Shown piece by piece: positions 49,907 through 61,289 of a DNA stretch of 64,000 bases. Where the stretch lies: NCBI RefSeq assembly GCF_009223885.1, contig NZ_CP045144.1, positions 868,001 to 932,000 of the forward strand, in the 5' to 3' direction. How positions within the stretch are numbered: the stretch's first letter is position 1; every line of letters starts with the position of its first letter. Under the pieces are notes generated by a model. It did not search any database, was not told the origin of the DNA, and worked only from the letters and a program-made list of their open reading frames with translations. The stretch is from Ancylobacter sp. TS-1. GTDB taxonomy: Bacteria > Pseudomonadota > Alphaproteobacteria > Rhizobiales > Xanthobacteraceae. A program made the translations under genes and the position numbers.

Positions 49907-51277
49907 TCAGCCGATGCCGAGGGCCTTCAGCTTGCGATGCAGCGCCGAGCGTTCCATGCCGACGAACTCGGCGGTGCGCGAGATGTTGCCGCCGAAGCGG
50001 CTAATCTGGGCGACGAGATATTCGCGCTCGAACACCTCGCGGGCATCGCGCAGCGGCAGCCCCATCAGATGCTCGCCGCCATTGCCGCTCGGCAGGCTCG
50101 GCACCAGCGAGCCGACATCGGGCGGCAGCATGTCGGCCGTCACCGGCACGTCGGCATCGCCCGAGGCGAGGATCAGCAGCCGCTCGATGTTGTTGCGAAG
50201 CTGGCGGACATTGCCCGGCCAGTCATGCGACTGGAGCACGGCGAGCGCGTCGTCGGCAATGCGCCGGCGTGTCAGGCCGGTCGCCTGCGAGATCTGCTCC
50301 AGGAAGAACTCGACCAGCTCCGGCACGTCATCGCGCCGCTCGGCGAGCGGCGGAACGCGGATCGGCACCACGCCGAGGCGGTGATACAGGTCCTCGCGGA
50401 ACCGGCCCTCGGTGATTTCCTTCTCCAGATTGCGCGCGGTGGAGGAGATGATGCGCACGTCGACCGTGACGCGGGTGGCGCCGCCGACCCGCAGGAAGTT
50501 CTGGTCCACCAGCACGCGCAAGATGCGGTTCTGGGTCTCGCGCGGCATGTCGGCGATCTCGTCGATGAAGAGCGTGCCGCCATGGGCCTCTTCCAGCGCG
50601 CCGACCTGACCGCCCCCCTGCCCGTCCGCGCTCTCGACGCCGAACAGCTCGACTTCCATGCGCTCGGGCGTGATGGCGGCGGCGTTGATGACGACGAAGG
50701 GGCCGTTGGCGCGGGCCGAGGCCGCATGGATCATGCGCGCCGTCAGTTCCTTGCCGGAGCCGGAGGGGCCGACGATCATGATGCGGCTGTTGGTCGGCGC
50801 CACGCGCTCGATGCCCTGCCGCAGCTGGTTCATCACCGAGGAATGGCCGACGAGCTGCTGCGCCACCGGCGCGCGCTGCTTGAGGTCGCGCACCTCGCGC
50901 TTCAGCCGCAGCGTTTCCAGCGCCCGCTCGGCGACCAGGATCAGCCGGTCGGAATTGAACGGCTTCTCGATGAAGTCGTAGGCGCCCTGCTTGATGGCGG
51001 CGACGGCGGTCTCGATGGTGCCGTGGCCGGAGATCATCACCACCGGCACGTCGGGATGGTCGCGCTTGATGATCTCGAGCAGTTGCAGCCCGTCGAGCTT
51101 GGAGCGTTCCAGCCAGATGTCGAGGAAGACGAGATGCGGGCGGCGCGCCTCGATGGCGGCGCGTGCCTCGTCGCTGTCCTTGGCGGTGCGGGCGCCGTAG
51201 CCCTCATCTTCCAGGATGCCCGCCACCAGCCCGCGAATGTCGGCCTCGTCGTCGACGATCAGGATATCGGTCGCCAT
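49907..51277 (-). CDS. ntrX: Response regulator NtrX
   Basis: The 456-residue protein has a receiver with D near 53 (LVFLDIWLERSK), an AAA+ domain with Walker A GPSGSGKE near 166 and Walker B GGTLFIDEIADMP near 234, and a Fis-type HTH (NISRTAEFVGMERSALHRKLKAL) at the end. The GAFTGA loop used to contact sigma-54 is absent (FGVESADGQGGGQVGALEE instead), as known for alphaproteobacterial NtrX. It answers NtrY in nitrogen and redox control. Confidence 0.94.
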   Translation of the reverse strand: MATDILIVDDEADIRGLVAGILEDEGYGARTAKDSDEARAAIEARRPHLVFLDIWLERSKLDGLQLLEIIKRDHPDVPVVMISGHGTIETAVAAIKQGAYDFIEKPFNSDRLILVAERALETLRLKREVRDLKQRAPVAQQLVGHSSVMNQLRQGIERVAPTNSRIMIVGPSGSGKELTARMIHAASARANGPFVVINAAAITPERMEVELFGVESADGQGGGQVGALEEAHGGTLFIDEIADMPRETQNRILRVLVDQNFLRVGGATRVTVDVRIISSTARNLEKEITEGRFREDLYHRLGVVPIRVPPLAERRDDVPELVEFFLEQISQATGLTRRRIADDALAVLQSHDWPGNVRQLRNNIERLLILASGDADVPVTADMLPPDVGSLVPSLPSGNGGEHLMGLPLRDAREVFEREYLVAQISRFGGNISRTAEFVGMERSALHRKLKALGIG

Positions 51278-51291
51278 TGCTCTGTTCTCCT

Positions 51292-53556
51292 TCAGCCGAC
51301 CCGCCGGGGCGCGGCATCGCCGCCACCCCTGCCGTCATTGGTAGCGGTCGGGCCGCCGTCACGCGCGAAACGCAGGCGGATCCAGGCGCCGCGCCCATCG
51401 GGCGCATCGTCCAGCTCAATGCCGCCGCCATGTTCTTCCATGATCTTTCCCACGATCGCGAGACCGAGCCCGGTGCCCTTCTCGCGGGTTGTGACATAGG
51501 GTTCGAGCAGCCGCGCCCGGTTCTCGGTCGGCAGGCCCTTGCCGTTGTCGATGACGTCGATGGACACCATCCGCTCGTCCGCGTTCACCGCGACCCGGAT
51601 GCGTGGCGGCTCGCCGCGCTCCTCGGGCGGAACGGCGGCCAGCGCCTCGGTGGCGTTCTTGATGATGTTGGTCAGCGCCTGCGAGATCAGGCGCCGGTCG
51701 AACAGGGCGACGAGCGGCGCCTCCGGCACCTCGAACTCGATAGCCACGTCCGGGTTCCCCACCCGCATGAGGAAAACCACCTGCCGGACCGTCTCGCCGA
51801 CGTCCTGCGCCTCGGCGACGGGCTTGGGCATGCGCGCGAAGGAGGAGAACTCGTCCACCATGCGGCCGATGTCGCCGACCTGCCGGATGATCGTTTCCGT
51901 GCACTGGTCGAACACCTCGCGGTCGTGCTCGATCACCTTGCCGTAGCGCCGGCGCAGGCGCTCGGCGGAAAGCTGGATCGGGGTCAGCGGGTTCTTGATC
52001 TCATGGGCGATGCGGCGCGCCACGTCGGCCCAGGCCGAGGTACGCTGGGCGACAACAAGCTCGGTGATGTCGTCGAGCGTCACCACCCAGCCATGCTCGG
52101 CCTCGCGCGACTGCTCGGTGGTGACGCGCACCGCGATCACCCGGTCGCGGCCGTTGCGGGTGAGCGTGGTGTTGCCCTGGACGCTGCGCTCGCCGGCCTC
52201 CATCGCCTGCGCCAGCAGCGCGGCGACCTCCGGGACGACGGCCCCGAACGCGCTGCCGTGCACATCGGCCTCGGCGACGCCGAGCAGCCGCTCGGCCGGG
52301 CGGTTGATGATCGAGATGCGGCCATGCGAATCGAGACCCACGACGCCGGCGCCCACACCCGACAGCACCGCCTCGGTGAAGCGGCGGCGGGTGTCGATCT
52401 GGTCGCGCGCCTGCACGAGATCGTCGCGCTGGGTGCGCAACTCCTGCGTCATCTTGTTGAAGGTCTCGGCGAGGCTGGACAGGTCGCCCTCGGACCGGCG
52501 CACCGGAACCTCGACGAAGAGGTTGCCGGCGGCGACAAGATCGGCGGCGCCGATCAGCCGGCGGATCGGGGCCACCAGCCGGTTGGCGAAGTGGATGCCC
52601 AGCCACACCGCGCACAGCAGCACGGTCAGCGAGATCACCGCGTAGAGAACCGCGAAGGCGACCTGCACGCCGACGCGCTGCTGCTCCAGATTGCGGTAGT
52701 CGACGACGGCGGCCTGCGTCTCCTTGAGATACTCGATGACGCGCGGGTCGACCGAGCGGGCGACGTAGAGATAGAGGTCGCCGAAATCCTTGAGCGGGAT
52801 GACGGCGCCGACATAATCGGCATCGCCGGGCAGATAGATGAGCGGCTGTTCCTCGGTCGCGTCCTTGAGCGCCAGATTGGCCGGCACCACGAATTCGCGC
52901 CCGACGCGCACGGTGGAGCGGTCGATGATCTTGAGATCGCGGTCGATGATCATCGCTGCCGGCAGGCCGCGCACCACGGCCTGTGCGGTCATCGCCTGCC
53001 GGAAGCGGCTGCGGTCCTGGTCCCAGAGCGGGCGGATGCGCTGGAGATCGCGCGCCATGCCGAGAATGTCGCCCCGGATCGAATAGGCGTGCTCGCGCAC
53101 ATAGGTCTGGGCGACCGAAACCGCGTTGTCGACGATCGAGCGCGTGCGCACCGAGAACCAGCGGTCGAGACCCTTGTCGAGCGTAATGCTCGCCAGCACC
53201 GCGACCAGCAGCGCCGGCACCACCGCGACGATGCCGAACAGCCCGACGATGCGCACATGCAGCCGCGCCGCCGCCCTGCCCCGCCGCCGCGCCTTGACGA
53301 TGCGCCAGACCTCGCGGCCGATGATGCCGACCAGCACCAGCGACATCAGGCCGTTGAGGCACAGCACGACGATGACGACATCCTGCGACGGCACCAGCGG
53401 GGTGATGCCGATCAGGATGATGAAGCTCGCCAGCGCCATGAGCATCGCGAGCAGCACCGCAAGCGGCGCCAGACCCCAGAGCGAGAAGCGGAAGCCCATC
53501 GCGCCGAGGTCGACTGTCTCGTCCCGCGTATTGTCGGGGGTGGAAGCGTCGGTCAT
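51292..53556 (-). CDS. ntrY: Sensor histidine kinase NtrY
   Basis: The 754-residue protein has about four membrane segments (two in the first 80 residues, one near 100 and one near 300), a HAMP domain near 325-375 and a PAS domain near 390-490. The H-box [22 protein letters not shown] is near 515, N-box NIIKNATEAL near 640, and DNGKGLP and GTGLGLAIVGKIMEEHGG lie near the end. It senses an unknown signal and phosphorylates NtrX. It starts 14 bases before ntrX. Confidence 0.95.
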   Translation of the reverse strand: MTDASTPDNTRDETVDLGAMGFRFSLWGLAPLAVLLAMLMALASFIILIGITPLVPSQDVVIVVLCLNGLMSLVLVGIIGREVWRIVKARRRGRAAARLHVRIVGLFGIVAVVPALLVAVLASITLDKGLDRWFSVRTRSIVDNAVSVAQTYVREHAYSIRGDILGMARDLQRIRPLWDQDRSRFRQAMTAQAVVRGLPAAMIIDRDLKIIDRSTVRVGREFVVPANLALKDATEEQPLIYLPGDADYVGAVIPLKDFGDLYLYVARSVDPRVIEYLKETQAAVVDYRNLEQQRVGVQVAFAVLYAVISLTVLLCAVWLGIHFANRLVAPIRRLIGAADLVAAGNLFVEVPVRRSEGDLSSLAETFNKMTQELRTQRDDLVQARDQIDTRRRFTEAVLSGVGAGVVGLDSHGRISIINRPAERLLGVAEADVHGSAFGAVVPEVAALLAQAMEAGERSVQGNTTLTRNGRDRVIAVRVTTEQSREAEHGWVVTLDDITELVVAQRTSAWADVARRIAHEIKNPLTPIQLSAERLRRRYGKVIEHDREVFDQCTETIIRQVGDIGRMVDEFSSFARMPKPVAEAQDVGETVRQVVFLMRVGNPDVAIEFEVPEAPLVALFDRRLISQALTNIIKNATEALAAVPPEERGEPPRIRVAVNADERMVSIDVIDNGKGLPTENRARLLEPYVTTREKGTGLGLAIVGKIMEEHGGGIELDDAPDGRGAWIRLRFARDGGPTATNDGRGGGDAAPRRVG

Positions 53557-53696
53557 CCGTCACCGTGTCGACGCCCCGGGAATCGGCGCGCCTTCTGATG
53601 CAGTGATATGACACTGGTGCAAAAATGTGACATTGGCGAGCCGCCCCCGCGATTATTCGCGGGAGCGTCGTTTCGCCCGCCGGTCGGCGCGCCCGG

Positions 53697-55142
<1,446 letters not shown>

Positions 55143-55150
55143 GGCGGTTC

Positions 55151-56281
55151 TCAACTCTTCTCGGTACCGCGATTGGCGCGATACATGGGCATGAGGACAC
55201 GGAAGGTCGTGCGGCGCGGCTGGCTGTCGCATTCGATGATGCCGCCGTGGTCGCCCACGATCTTCGCCACCAGCGCAAGACCGAGGCCGGTGCCGGTCGG
55301 CTTGGTGGTGACGAAGGGATCGAACAGATGGGGCATGAGGTCCTCGGGGACGCCGGGACCGTTGTCCTTCACGCAGAATTCCAGCGGCAGGCTCACCCGC
55401 GCGGGCGCGCCGGGCACCATCAGGCGCACGCCGGGACGGAAGGCGGTGGTGAGCTGTATCTCGCCGTCCGGCGCATCGCCGATCGCCTCGGCGGCGTTCT
55501 TCACCAGATTGAGGAACACCTGGACGAGCTGGTCGCGATTGGCCAGCACCGGCGGCAGCGAGGGGTCGTATTCCTCGACGAAACGGATGTTGCGCGCGAA
55601 GCCGGAACTGGCAAGCGTGCGAACATGCTCCAGCACGGCGTGGATGTTGACCGGCTCGCGCTCTATGGGACGCTCGTCGGAGAACACCTCCATGCGATCG
55701 ACCAGCTTGACGATGCGGTCGGCCTCCTCGGTGATCAGCCGGGTCAGCGAGCGGTCGTCGTCGCTGGCGGAGAGTTCGAGAAGCTGCGCCGCACCGCGAA
55801 TGCCCGACAGCGGGTTCTTGATCTCGTGCGCCAGCATGGAGGCCAGCGCCGTCACCGAGCGCGCCGCGCCGCGATGGGTGAGCTGGCGATCCATCTTGTC
55901 GGCGATGGTGCGCTCCTGGAGCATGATGACGACATGGCCGGGTACTTCCGGCAGCGGCGCGACATGGATGTCGACGATGCGCTCCCCGCCATTGCGTGGC
56001 GTGCCGAGGTCGACGCGGTACTCGTTGACCGCCGCGCCGCGCGTGCGCACCTGTTCCACCAGCGACAGGATCGGGCTGCCGAACGGCACGAACTCCTGAA
56101 GCCGGTGACGCATCAGCACCGCCAGCGACGCCTCGAAGAAGGCCTCGGCGGCGACGTTGGCATCGACCATGCGGTCGTCCCCCGCCACCGTGATGACCGG
56201 ATGCGGCAGCGCGTTCACCACAGCCTCGGCGGTGGCGCCGCCTTCGGGCGCAGCAGTACTGTGCGGGGGGACCGACTTCAT
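55151..56281 (-). CDS. ntrB: Nitrogen regulation histidine kinase NtrB
   Basis: The 376-residue protein has a PAS domain (residues 25-130), H-box [13 protein letters not shown] near 148, N-box [10 protein letters not shown] near 275 and [18 protein letters not shown] near 345. It phosphorylates or dephosphorylates NtrC under PII control and has no membrane segment. ATG 56281 overlaps the dusB stop (ATGA); an upstream ATG at 56296 is possible. Confidence 0.95.
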   Translation of the reverse strand: MKSVPPHSTAAPEGGATAEAVVNALPHPVITVAGDDRMVDANVAAEAFFEASLAVLMRHRLQEFVPFGSPILSLVEQVRTRGAAVNEYRVDLGTPRNGGERIVDIHVAPLPEVPGHVVIMLQERTIADKMDRQLTHRGAARSVTALASMLAHEIKNPLSGIRGAAQLLELSASDDDRSLTRLITEEADRIVKLVDRMEVFSDERPIEREPVNIHAVLEHVRTLASSGFARNIRFVEEYDPSLPPVLANRDQLVQVFLNLVKNAAEAIGDAPDGEIQLTTAFRPGVRLMVPGAPARVSLPLEFCVKDNGPGVPEDLMPHLFDPFVTTKPTGTGLGLALVAKIVGDHGGIIECDSQPRRTTFRVLMPMYRANRGTEKS

Positions 56282-57309
56282 GCCGCGGCTCTCCATGCGA
56301 GTTCGTCGAATGCGTCGCGGATGCCCTGCGCTACCTGCGCGGGTTCCTCGAGGGTAAGCAGGCGCTGGCGCCAGCCCCTCGCGGCTTCCGGCGGACGCCC
56401 GGCAGTCACTGCCGCAGCGGCCAGCGACCAGCCAATGTGCTTGCGGGCGCAGCGCATGCCGAGCTCGCGCCCGTAATGCGACAGCCAGCCCTCATAGAGT
56501 TCGAGCAGCACGTCGCGCTGTTCGTCGAGCGGCGGATCGGCGGGAGTGCTCCCGCCGGCGAGGCGTGCCTGCACCTGCCCGGGGAACCAGGGTCGGCCCT
56601 GCGCGCCGCGTCCGATCATCAGCCCGTCCGCGCCGGAGGCGGCGAGCATGGCGGGCGCATCCTCGGCGGCGACGAGATCGCCATTGGCGAGCACGGGGAT
56701 ACGCACGGCCTGCCGAACGGCGCGGATTGCCGCCCAGTCGGCGCGGCCGGTGTAGAACTGGCAGCGCGTGCGGGCGTGAATGGTGACGAGCTGCACGCCG
56801 ATCGCCTCGGCGCGGCGGGCCAGTTCGGGCGCCACGGTCGCCGCATCGTCCCAGCCGAGCCGGGTCTTCAGCGTCACCGGCACGTCGACGGCGCCGACCA
56901 CCGATTCGATGATCGAGGTGGCGAGGTCGAGGTCGCGCAGCAGCGCCGAGCCGGCAAGGCCCGTGGTCACGCGCTTGGCGGGACAGCCCATGTTGATGTC
57001 GATGATGCGGGCGCCAGCAGCTTCAGCCATCTTGGCCGCGCGCGCCATCGAGGCGGGTTCGTTGCCGGCGAGCTGCACCGCGTGAATGGCGACACCCTCG
57101 CCTTCCGCCCGCAGCACCGTTTCCTCATGGCCGCGCGCCAGCGCGTCCGAGGCCACCATCTCCGAGACGGCCAGCGACGCCCCATAGCGCAGCGCCATGC
57201 GCCGAAGCGGTGCATCGGTAATGCCGGCCATGGGCGCGAGCACGACTGTTCCCGGCACCGTGACGGAGCCGATCTGGAGGTTGGCGTTCGAAGCGGACGA
57301 AAGGGTCAA
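56278..57309 (-). CDS. dusB: tRNA-dihydrouridine synthase DusB
   Basis: The 343-residue flavoprotein has [12 protein letters not shown] near 25, [13 protein letters not shown] near 108 with the catalytic Cys, [13 protein letters not shown] near 178, and ANGDL and GRGAQGRPW further on. It reduces uridines in tRNA D-loops. It heads the dusB-ntrB-ntrC operon, a well known arrangement in alphaproteobacteria. Confidence 0.95.
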   Translation of the reverse strand: MTLSSASNANLQIGSVTVPGTVVLAPMAGITDAPLRRMALRYGASLAVSEMVASDALARGHEETVLRAEGEGVAIHAVQLAGNEPASMARAAKMAEAAGARIIDINMGCPAKRVTTGLAGSALLRDLDLATSIIESVVGAVDVPVTLKTRLGWDDAATVAPELARRAEAIGVQLVTIHARTRCQFYTGRADWAAIRAVRQAVRIPVLANGDLVAAEDAPAMLAASGADGLMIGRGAQGRPWFPGQVQARLAGGSTPADPPLDEQRDVLLELYEGWLSHYGRELGMRCARKHIGWSLAAAAVTAGRPPEAARGWRQRLLTLEEPAQVAQGIRDAFDELAWRAAA

Positions 57310-57358
57310 GCGGTGATCACTCGATGCACATTTAATGAGCCCGACCAGCGGTGCCTAT

Positions 57359-57386
57359 ATAATAGCCACGCCGCAACCGTCAGCAA
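57359..57386 (-). promoter_or_regulatory. Candidate promoter for dusB-ntrB-ntrC
   Basis: On the minus strand TTGCTG (57386-57381) and TATTAT (57364-57359) are separated by 16 bases, close to the sigma-70 consensus. The predicted start lies about 45 bases before dusB. The region also separates dusB from ispDF, transcribed the other way. Confidence 0.45.
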
Positions 57387-57497
57387 CCCTTCTGAATGGC
57401 TTATGCCAAATCTTTTGCAATGAGCCTTCGCTTTTGCGCTAAACGAGGCCCCGGGGCAAGCCTGCGCTGCTGAAGCGGCAGTCAGCAAAAGGATCGG

Positions 57498-58676
57498 ATG
57501 CATACGCAGATGCGCACGGATGTGATCGTGGTCGCGGCAGGGCGGGGCCATCGGGCCGGCGAGGGACTGCCCAAGCAGTATCGCACGCTCGGCGGACAGA
57601 TGGTTCTGCGACGTACTTTGCAACGCTTCCTCGGCCAGCCCGGCATCCGTTTCGTGCAACCCGTGATCTCGCCCGACCATGCCGGACTCTGCGCCGAGGC
57701 GCTGGCAGGACTTGCCGGCGTGCTGGCGCCGGTCGCCGGCGGGGCGAGCCGGCAGGCCTCGGTCCGGGCGGGGCTGGAGGCGCTCGCCGGCGATCCGCCC
57801 GATTTGGTGCTGATCCACGACGCCGCCCGCCCCTTCGTCTCGGAGCGCTTCCTCGCGGACGCCATCGCCGCCGCGGCCGCCCATGGCGCCGCGGTGCCGG
57901 CGCTGGCGCTGGTCGACACGATCAAGGCCGTGACCGCGCCGGGCTTCGTCGGCACCGGACCGGACCGCAACCTCGTTCGCGGCGTGCAGACGCCACAATC
58001 CTTCCGCTACGATCTCATTCTCGCCGCGCATCGCGCGCAGGCGGAGGGCGGCGAACTCACCGACGACGCCGCCGTCGCCGAGGCCGCCGGGCACCGTGTT
58101 GCCACCTTCCCCGGCGACCCCGCCAACATCAAGCTGACCACGCCGGAGGATTTCGTGACCGCCGAACGCCATGCGCTTGCCGAACTCGCCGACGTGCGCA
58201 CCGCTACCGGCTACGACGTCCACGCCTTCGGCCCCGGCGACCACGTGATGCTCGGTGGCGTGAAGATTCCCTTCGAGCAGGGCCTCGCCGGCCATTCCGA
58301 CGCCGACGTGGTGCTGCACGCGCTGACCGATGCGCTGCTCGGCACCATCGGCAGCGCCGATATCGGCTTCCATTTCCCGCCCTCCGACCCGCAATGGAAG
58401 GGCGCCTCCTCCGACCGCTTTCTCGCCCACGCGGCGGGCCTCGTGCGCGCGGCCGGCGGGCGCATCGCCCATCTCGACGCCACCGTGGTCTGCGAGGCGC
58501 CGAAGATCGGCCCGCACCGCGAGGCGATGCGCGCGAGGATCGCGGAGATCGTCGATCTGCCGCTGGCGCGCGTCAGCGTGAAGGCGACCACCAGCGAGCG
58601 GCTCGGCTTCACCGGCCGGCGCGAGGGCATCGCGGCGCTCGCCGCCGCCACCGTCCGCCTGCCCTGGATCGACTGA
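57498..58676 (+). CDS. ispDF: Bifunctional IspD-IspF (isoprenoid synthesis)
   Basis: The 392-residue fusion has an IspD half (residues 1-225): [25 protein letters not shown] near 112, QTPQSFR near 160. The IspF half (230-392) has [26 protein letters not shown] with the metal ligands, and [12 protein letters not shown]. It makes CDP-ME and MEcPP in the MEP pathway. Fusion is usual in alphaproteobacteria. Confidence 0.97.
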   Translation: MHTQMRTDVIVVAAGRGHRAGEGLPKQYRTLGGQMVLRRTLQRFLGQPGIRFVQPVISPDHAGLCAEALAGLAGVLAPVAGGASRQASVRAGLEALAGDPPDLVLIHDAARPFVSERFLADAIAAAAAHGAAVPALALVDTIKAVTAPGFVGTGPDRNLVRGVQTPQSFRYDLILAAHRAQAEGGELTDDAAVAEAAGHRVATFPGDPANIKLTTPEDFVTAERHALAELADVRTATGYDVHAFGPGDHVMLGGVKIPFEQGLAGHSDADVVLHALTDALLGTIGSADIGFHFPPSDPQWKGASSDRFLAHAAGLVRAAGGRIAHLDATVVCEAPKIGPHREAMRARIAEIVDLPLARVSVKATTSERLGFTGRREGIAALAAATVRLPWID

Positions 58677-58700
58677 CAAAGAGCGAACGAGGAGGCCCGC

Positions 58701-59201
58701 ATGAGCGAACAGACCGACGCCATCGACGTTCAGGCCATCCGCGTGCTGGACCTGTGCCGCGTGCACGGGCTCACCGTGTCGACAGCCGAATCCTGCACCG
58801 GCGGCCTCGTCGTCGGGGCGCTGACCGATATCGCCGGGTCCTCCGACGTGGTGGATCGCGGCTTCGTCACCTATTCCAATGCCGCCAAGCGCGAGATGCT
58901 CGGCGTGCCGGCCGCCACGCTCGACGCCTATGGCGCGGTGAGCGAGGAAACGGCGCGCGCGATGGTGGCGGGCCTGCTGCGCACCGCCGGCACGTCGCTG
59001 GGCGTGGCGATCACCGGCATCGCCGGGCCGGGCGGGGGGTCGGCGGAAAAGCCGGTCGGCCTCGTGCATTTCGCCGCTGGCACCGCCTCGGGGAAGATCA
59101 TCGTGCGCCGCGAGGTCTTCGCCGGACAGGATCGCGCCGGCGTGCGCCGGCTCTCCGTGCTGACCGCGCTGGCCATGCTCGCCGAACTGGCGGCGCGGTA
59201 G
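58701..59201 (+). CDS. CinA C-terminal domain (nicotinamide-nucleotide amidohydrolase)
   Basis: The 166-residue protein has only the CinA C-terminal deamidase domain: STAESCTGGLVVGALTDIAGSS (26-47) with the catalytic Ser and Lys region, and ITGIAGPGGGSAEKPVGLV near 105. It deamidates NMN in pyridine nucleotide recycling (PncC activity). It lies 24 bases after ispDF. Confidence 0.92.
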   Translation: MSEQTDAIDVQAIRVLDLCRVHGLTVSTAESCTGGLVVGALTDIAGSSDVVDRGFVTYSNAAKREMLGVPAATLDAYGAVSEETARAMVAGLLRTAGTSLGVAITGIAGPGGGSAEKPVGLVHFAAGTASGKIIVRREVFAGQDRAGVRRLSVLTALAMLAELAAR

Positions 59202-59214
59202 CCATTCCATTCTA

Positions 59215-59306
59215 CCGTCATCCCGGCCGAAGCGCAGCGCAGAGCCGGGATCGTTCTCCGTTCTGACGGCGATCCCGGATCGGCCTGCGACCGTCCGGGA
59301 TGACGG
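59215..59306. repeat. Intergenic palindromic repeat between cinA-like gene and ratA
   Basis: Outer perfect 12-bp arms CCGTCATCCCGG (59215-59226) and CCGGGATGACGG (59295-59306) enclose inner arms CCGGGATCG (59245-59253) and CGATCCCGG (59270-59278). The layout resembles the mobile palindromic elements common between genes in Hyphomicrobiales, and it may terminate both convergent genes. Only one copy is in the window. Confidence 0.75.
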
Positions 59307-59318
59307 CGTGGGCGCCCC

Positions 59319-59798
59319 CTACCCCGCCGGCGCGAGTGGGCGCTCTCCCGTGCCGTACACCTTGTCGGCGCGGGCCTCGAAGGCCTCGGCGAAGCGGCGG
59401 AAGGCGGCGTCGAACATCGCCCCCATCAGCAGGCCGAGCGTGCGCGAGCGGAACTCGTAGGAGATGAAGAACTCCACCTCGCAGGAGCGTTCATCGACAG
59501 GATGGAAGCTCCAGCGGTTCTCCAGCCGGCTGAACGGGCCGTCGAGATACTCGACCACGATGGACAGCCGCGGCCGGTCGAGCGTCACCCGGCTGGTGAA
59601 GCTCTCGCGGAACATCTTGTAGGCGACGCTCATGTCGGCGACGAGGATGTCGACCCCCTCCCCGCTGGCGACGCGCCGGCGCACGCTCAGGCTCTCGCAG
59701 AGCGGCACGAACTCCGGGTAGCGCTCGACATCCGCCACCAGCTCGAACATCTCCAACGCCGAGTGGCGGACGCGGCGCTTGCTGCGGAAGGACGGCAT
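59319..59798 (-). CDS. RatA/Coq10-like START-domain protein
   Basis: The 159-residue protein fits the START/Coq10 family: HSALEMFELVADVERYPEFVPLC (12-34), RESFTSRVTLDRP near 64 and LENRWSFHP near 91, ending with DAAFRRFAEAFEARA. The relatives are called RatA, ribosome association toxin, in E. coli and ubiquinone-binding Coq10 in mitochondria. The latter role is likelier in alphaproteobacteria. It starts three bases after the lipA stop. Confidence 0.9.
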   Translation of the reverse strand: MPSFRSKRRVRHSALEMFELVADVERYPEFVPLCESLSVRRRVASGEGVDILVADMSVAYKMFRESFTSRVTLDRPRLSIVVEYLDGPFSRLENRWSFHPVDERSCEVEFFISYEFRSRTLGLLMGAMFDAAFRRFAEAFEARADKVYGTGERPLAPAG

Positions 59799-59801
59799 GG
59801 C

Positions 59802-60782
59802 TCAGGCGGTCGCCAAGGCGCCCGCGCCGAGCCTGGCGTCGCGGGCGGCGCGGAGGCGGGCGAAATCCTCGCCGGCATGGTGGGAGGAACGCGTCAGCGG
59901 GCTCGACGAGACCATCAGGAAGCCCTTCGCATAGGCGATGGTCTCGTAGGACTTGAAGTCCTCCGGCGTCACGAAGCCCATCACCGGATGGTGCTTGCGG
60001 GTCGGCTGCAGGTACTGGCCGATGGTCATGAAGTCGATGTCCGCCGAGCGCAGGTCGTCCATGAGCTGGAGCACCTCGTTCCTGACCTCGCCGAGCCCGA
60101 CCATGATGCCGGACTTGGTGAAGATGGACGGGTCCATCTCCTTCACCCGCTGGAGCAGGCGCAGCGAATGGAAGTAGCGCGCGCCGGGCCGCACCTTCAG
60201 GTACAGCGAGGGCACGCATTCGAGGTTGTGATTGAACACGTCCGGACGCGCCGCGACCACCACTTCGAGCGCGCCGTCCTTGCGCAGGAAGTCGGGTGTC
60301 AGGATCTCGATGGTGGTCTTCGGGCTGGTTTCGCGGATCGCGCGGATGGTGCGGGCGAAATGCTCGGCGCCGCCATCGGCAAGGTCGTCGCGGTCCACCG
60401 AGGTGACGACGACATGCTCCAGCCCGAGCTTCGCCACCGCGTCCGCCACCTTCTGTGGCTCGTCCATGTCGAGCGGACCGGGCATGCCGGTGCGCACGTT
60501 GCAGAAGGCACAGGCGCGCGTGCAGGTGTCGCCCATGATCATGAAGGTGGCGTGCTTCTTCTGCCAGCACTCGCCGATGTTCGGGCAGCTCGCTTCCTCG
60601 CACACGGTGACGAGGCCGTTGGCACGGACGATATCCGCCGTCTCCTGCCAGCCGGGCGTGCCGGGCGCGCGCACGCGAATCCAGTCCGGCTTCTTGAGCA
60701 CCGGCGTTTCCGCCCGCTTCGCCTTTTCCGGGTGGCGGGGCTTTTCGAGCGCGCGGTTGAGGGTATTGAGAACGACGACCAT
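59802..60782 (-). CDS. lipA: Lipoyl synthase
   Basis: The 326-residue radical SAM enzyme has the auxiliary cluster Cys in [13 protein letters not shown] near 56-68 and the SAM cluster [10 protein letters not shown] near 86-95. The conserved C-terminal S (SSPLTRSS) provides the auxiliary-cluster serine. It inserts sulfur into octanoyl groups for the PDH and similar complexes encoded just downstream in the window. Confidence 0.97.
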   Translation of the reverse strand: MVVVLNTLNRALEKPRHPEKAKRAETPVLKKPDWIRVRAPGTPGWQETADIVRANGLVTVCEEASCPNIGECWQKKHATFMIMGDTCTRACAFCNVRTGMPGPLDMDEPQKVADAVAKLGLEHVVVTSVDRDDLADGGAEHFARTIRAIRETSPKTTIEILTPDFLRKDGALEVVVAARPDVFNHNLECVPSLYLKVRPGARYFHSLRLLQRVKEMDPSIFTKSGIMVGLGEVRNEVLQLMDDLRSADIDFMTIGQYLQPTRKHHPVMGFVTPEDFKSYETIAYAKGFLMVSSSPLTRSSHHAGEDFARLRAARDARLGAGALATA

Positions 60783-60916
60783 TCGCTTTCCGCTGGCTTT
60801 ACTGCGCCCTGGGCGCAGGCCGATTGCGTTGCCCCACAGTTAAGCCTCGTCCGCGCGTCGCGAAAGAGCGCCCCTCACGCATCCGCCCCGTGCCGGACGC
60901 ATGACGGGCCGGCGCA

Positions 60917-61195
60917 CTACCTGCCGCGCAGCTTCCGCCACAGGAACAGCACAAGGACGGCGCCCACGGCAGCGGCGAGCAGCGTGCGGAAGAAGCCGAA
61001 AACCGGAATGGCCGCCCATTCCGCCAGATACTTACCGACGAAGGCGCCGATAAGCCCGATGAGCAGATTGGTGAAGAGCCCATGATCGCTTTCGGTGACC
61101 CGCTCGGCGATCCAGCCGGCGAGCAGGCCGATGATGATCATGGTGAACCAGCCGACACCGGGCTGGTTCAAAGCGGAATAGACATCTCCGTCCAT
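60917..61195 (-). CDS. GlsB/YeaQ/YmgE family membrane protein
   Basis: The 92-residue protein has three hydrophobic segments (WFTMIIIGLLAGWIAERV, LFTNLLIGLIGAFVGKYLA, LLAAAVGAVLVLFLW) with the Gly-rich GLLAGWIA and LIGLIGAFVG patterns of the family, which is small transglycosylase-associated protein. Function is unknown; some members respond to stress. Confidence 0.87.
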   Translation of the reverse strand: MDGDVYSALNQPGVGWFTMIIIGLLAGWIAERVTESDHGLFTNLLIGLIGAFVGKYLAEWAAIPVFGFFRTLLAAAVGAVLVLFLWRKLRGR

Positions 61196-61289
61196 CGTCA
61201 GGCTCCTGCCCCTGCGGGCCGCACAGCGGCCCTGCCCCGATCTACCGCTTTTTCCTCATCGGCCGGATGAAGCCATTCGGCCGGGAAGG

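Noticed and set aside
46373..50384. Very long plus-strand frames opposite dat, trkH and trkA
   Set aside because: High third-position GC removes stops on the opposite strand; the products are His/Arg/Gln-rich and match nothing.
59319..59798. RatA-like gene as half of a toxin-antitoxin pair
   Set aside because: No RatB-type or other antitoxin gene is adjacent, and Coq10-type function is more likely in alphaproteobacteria.
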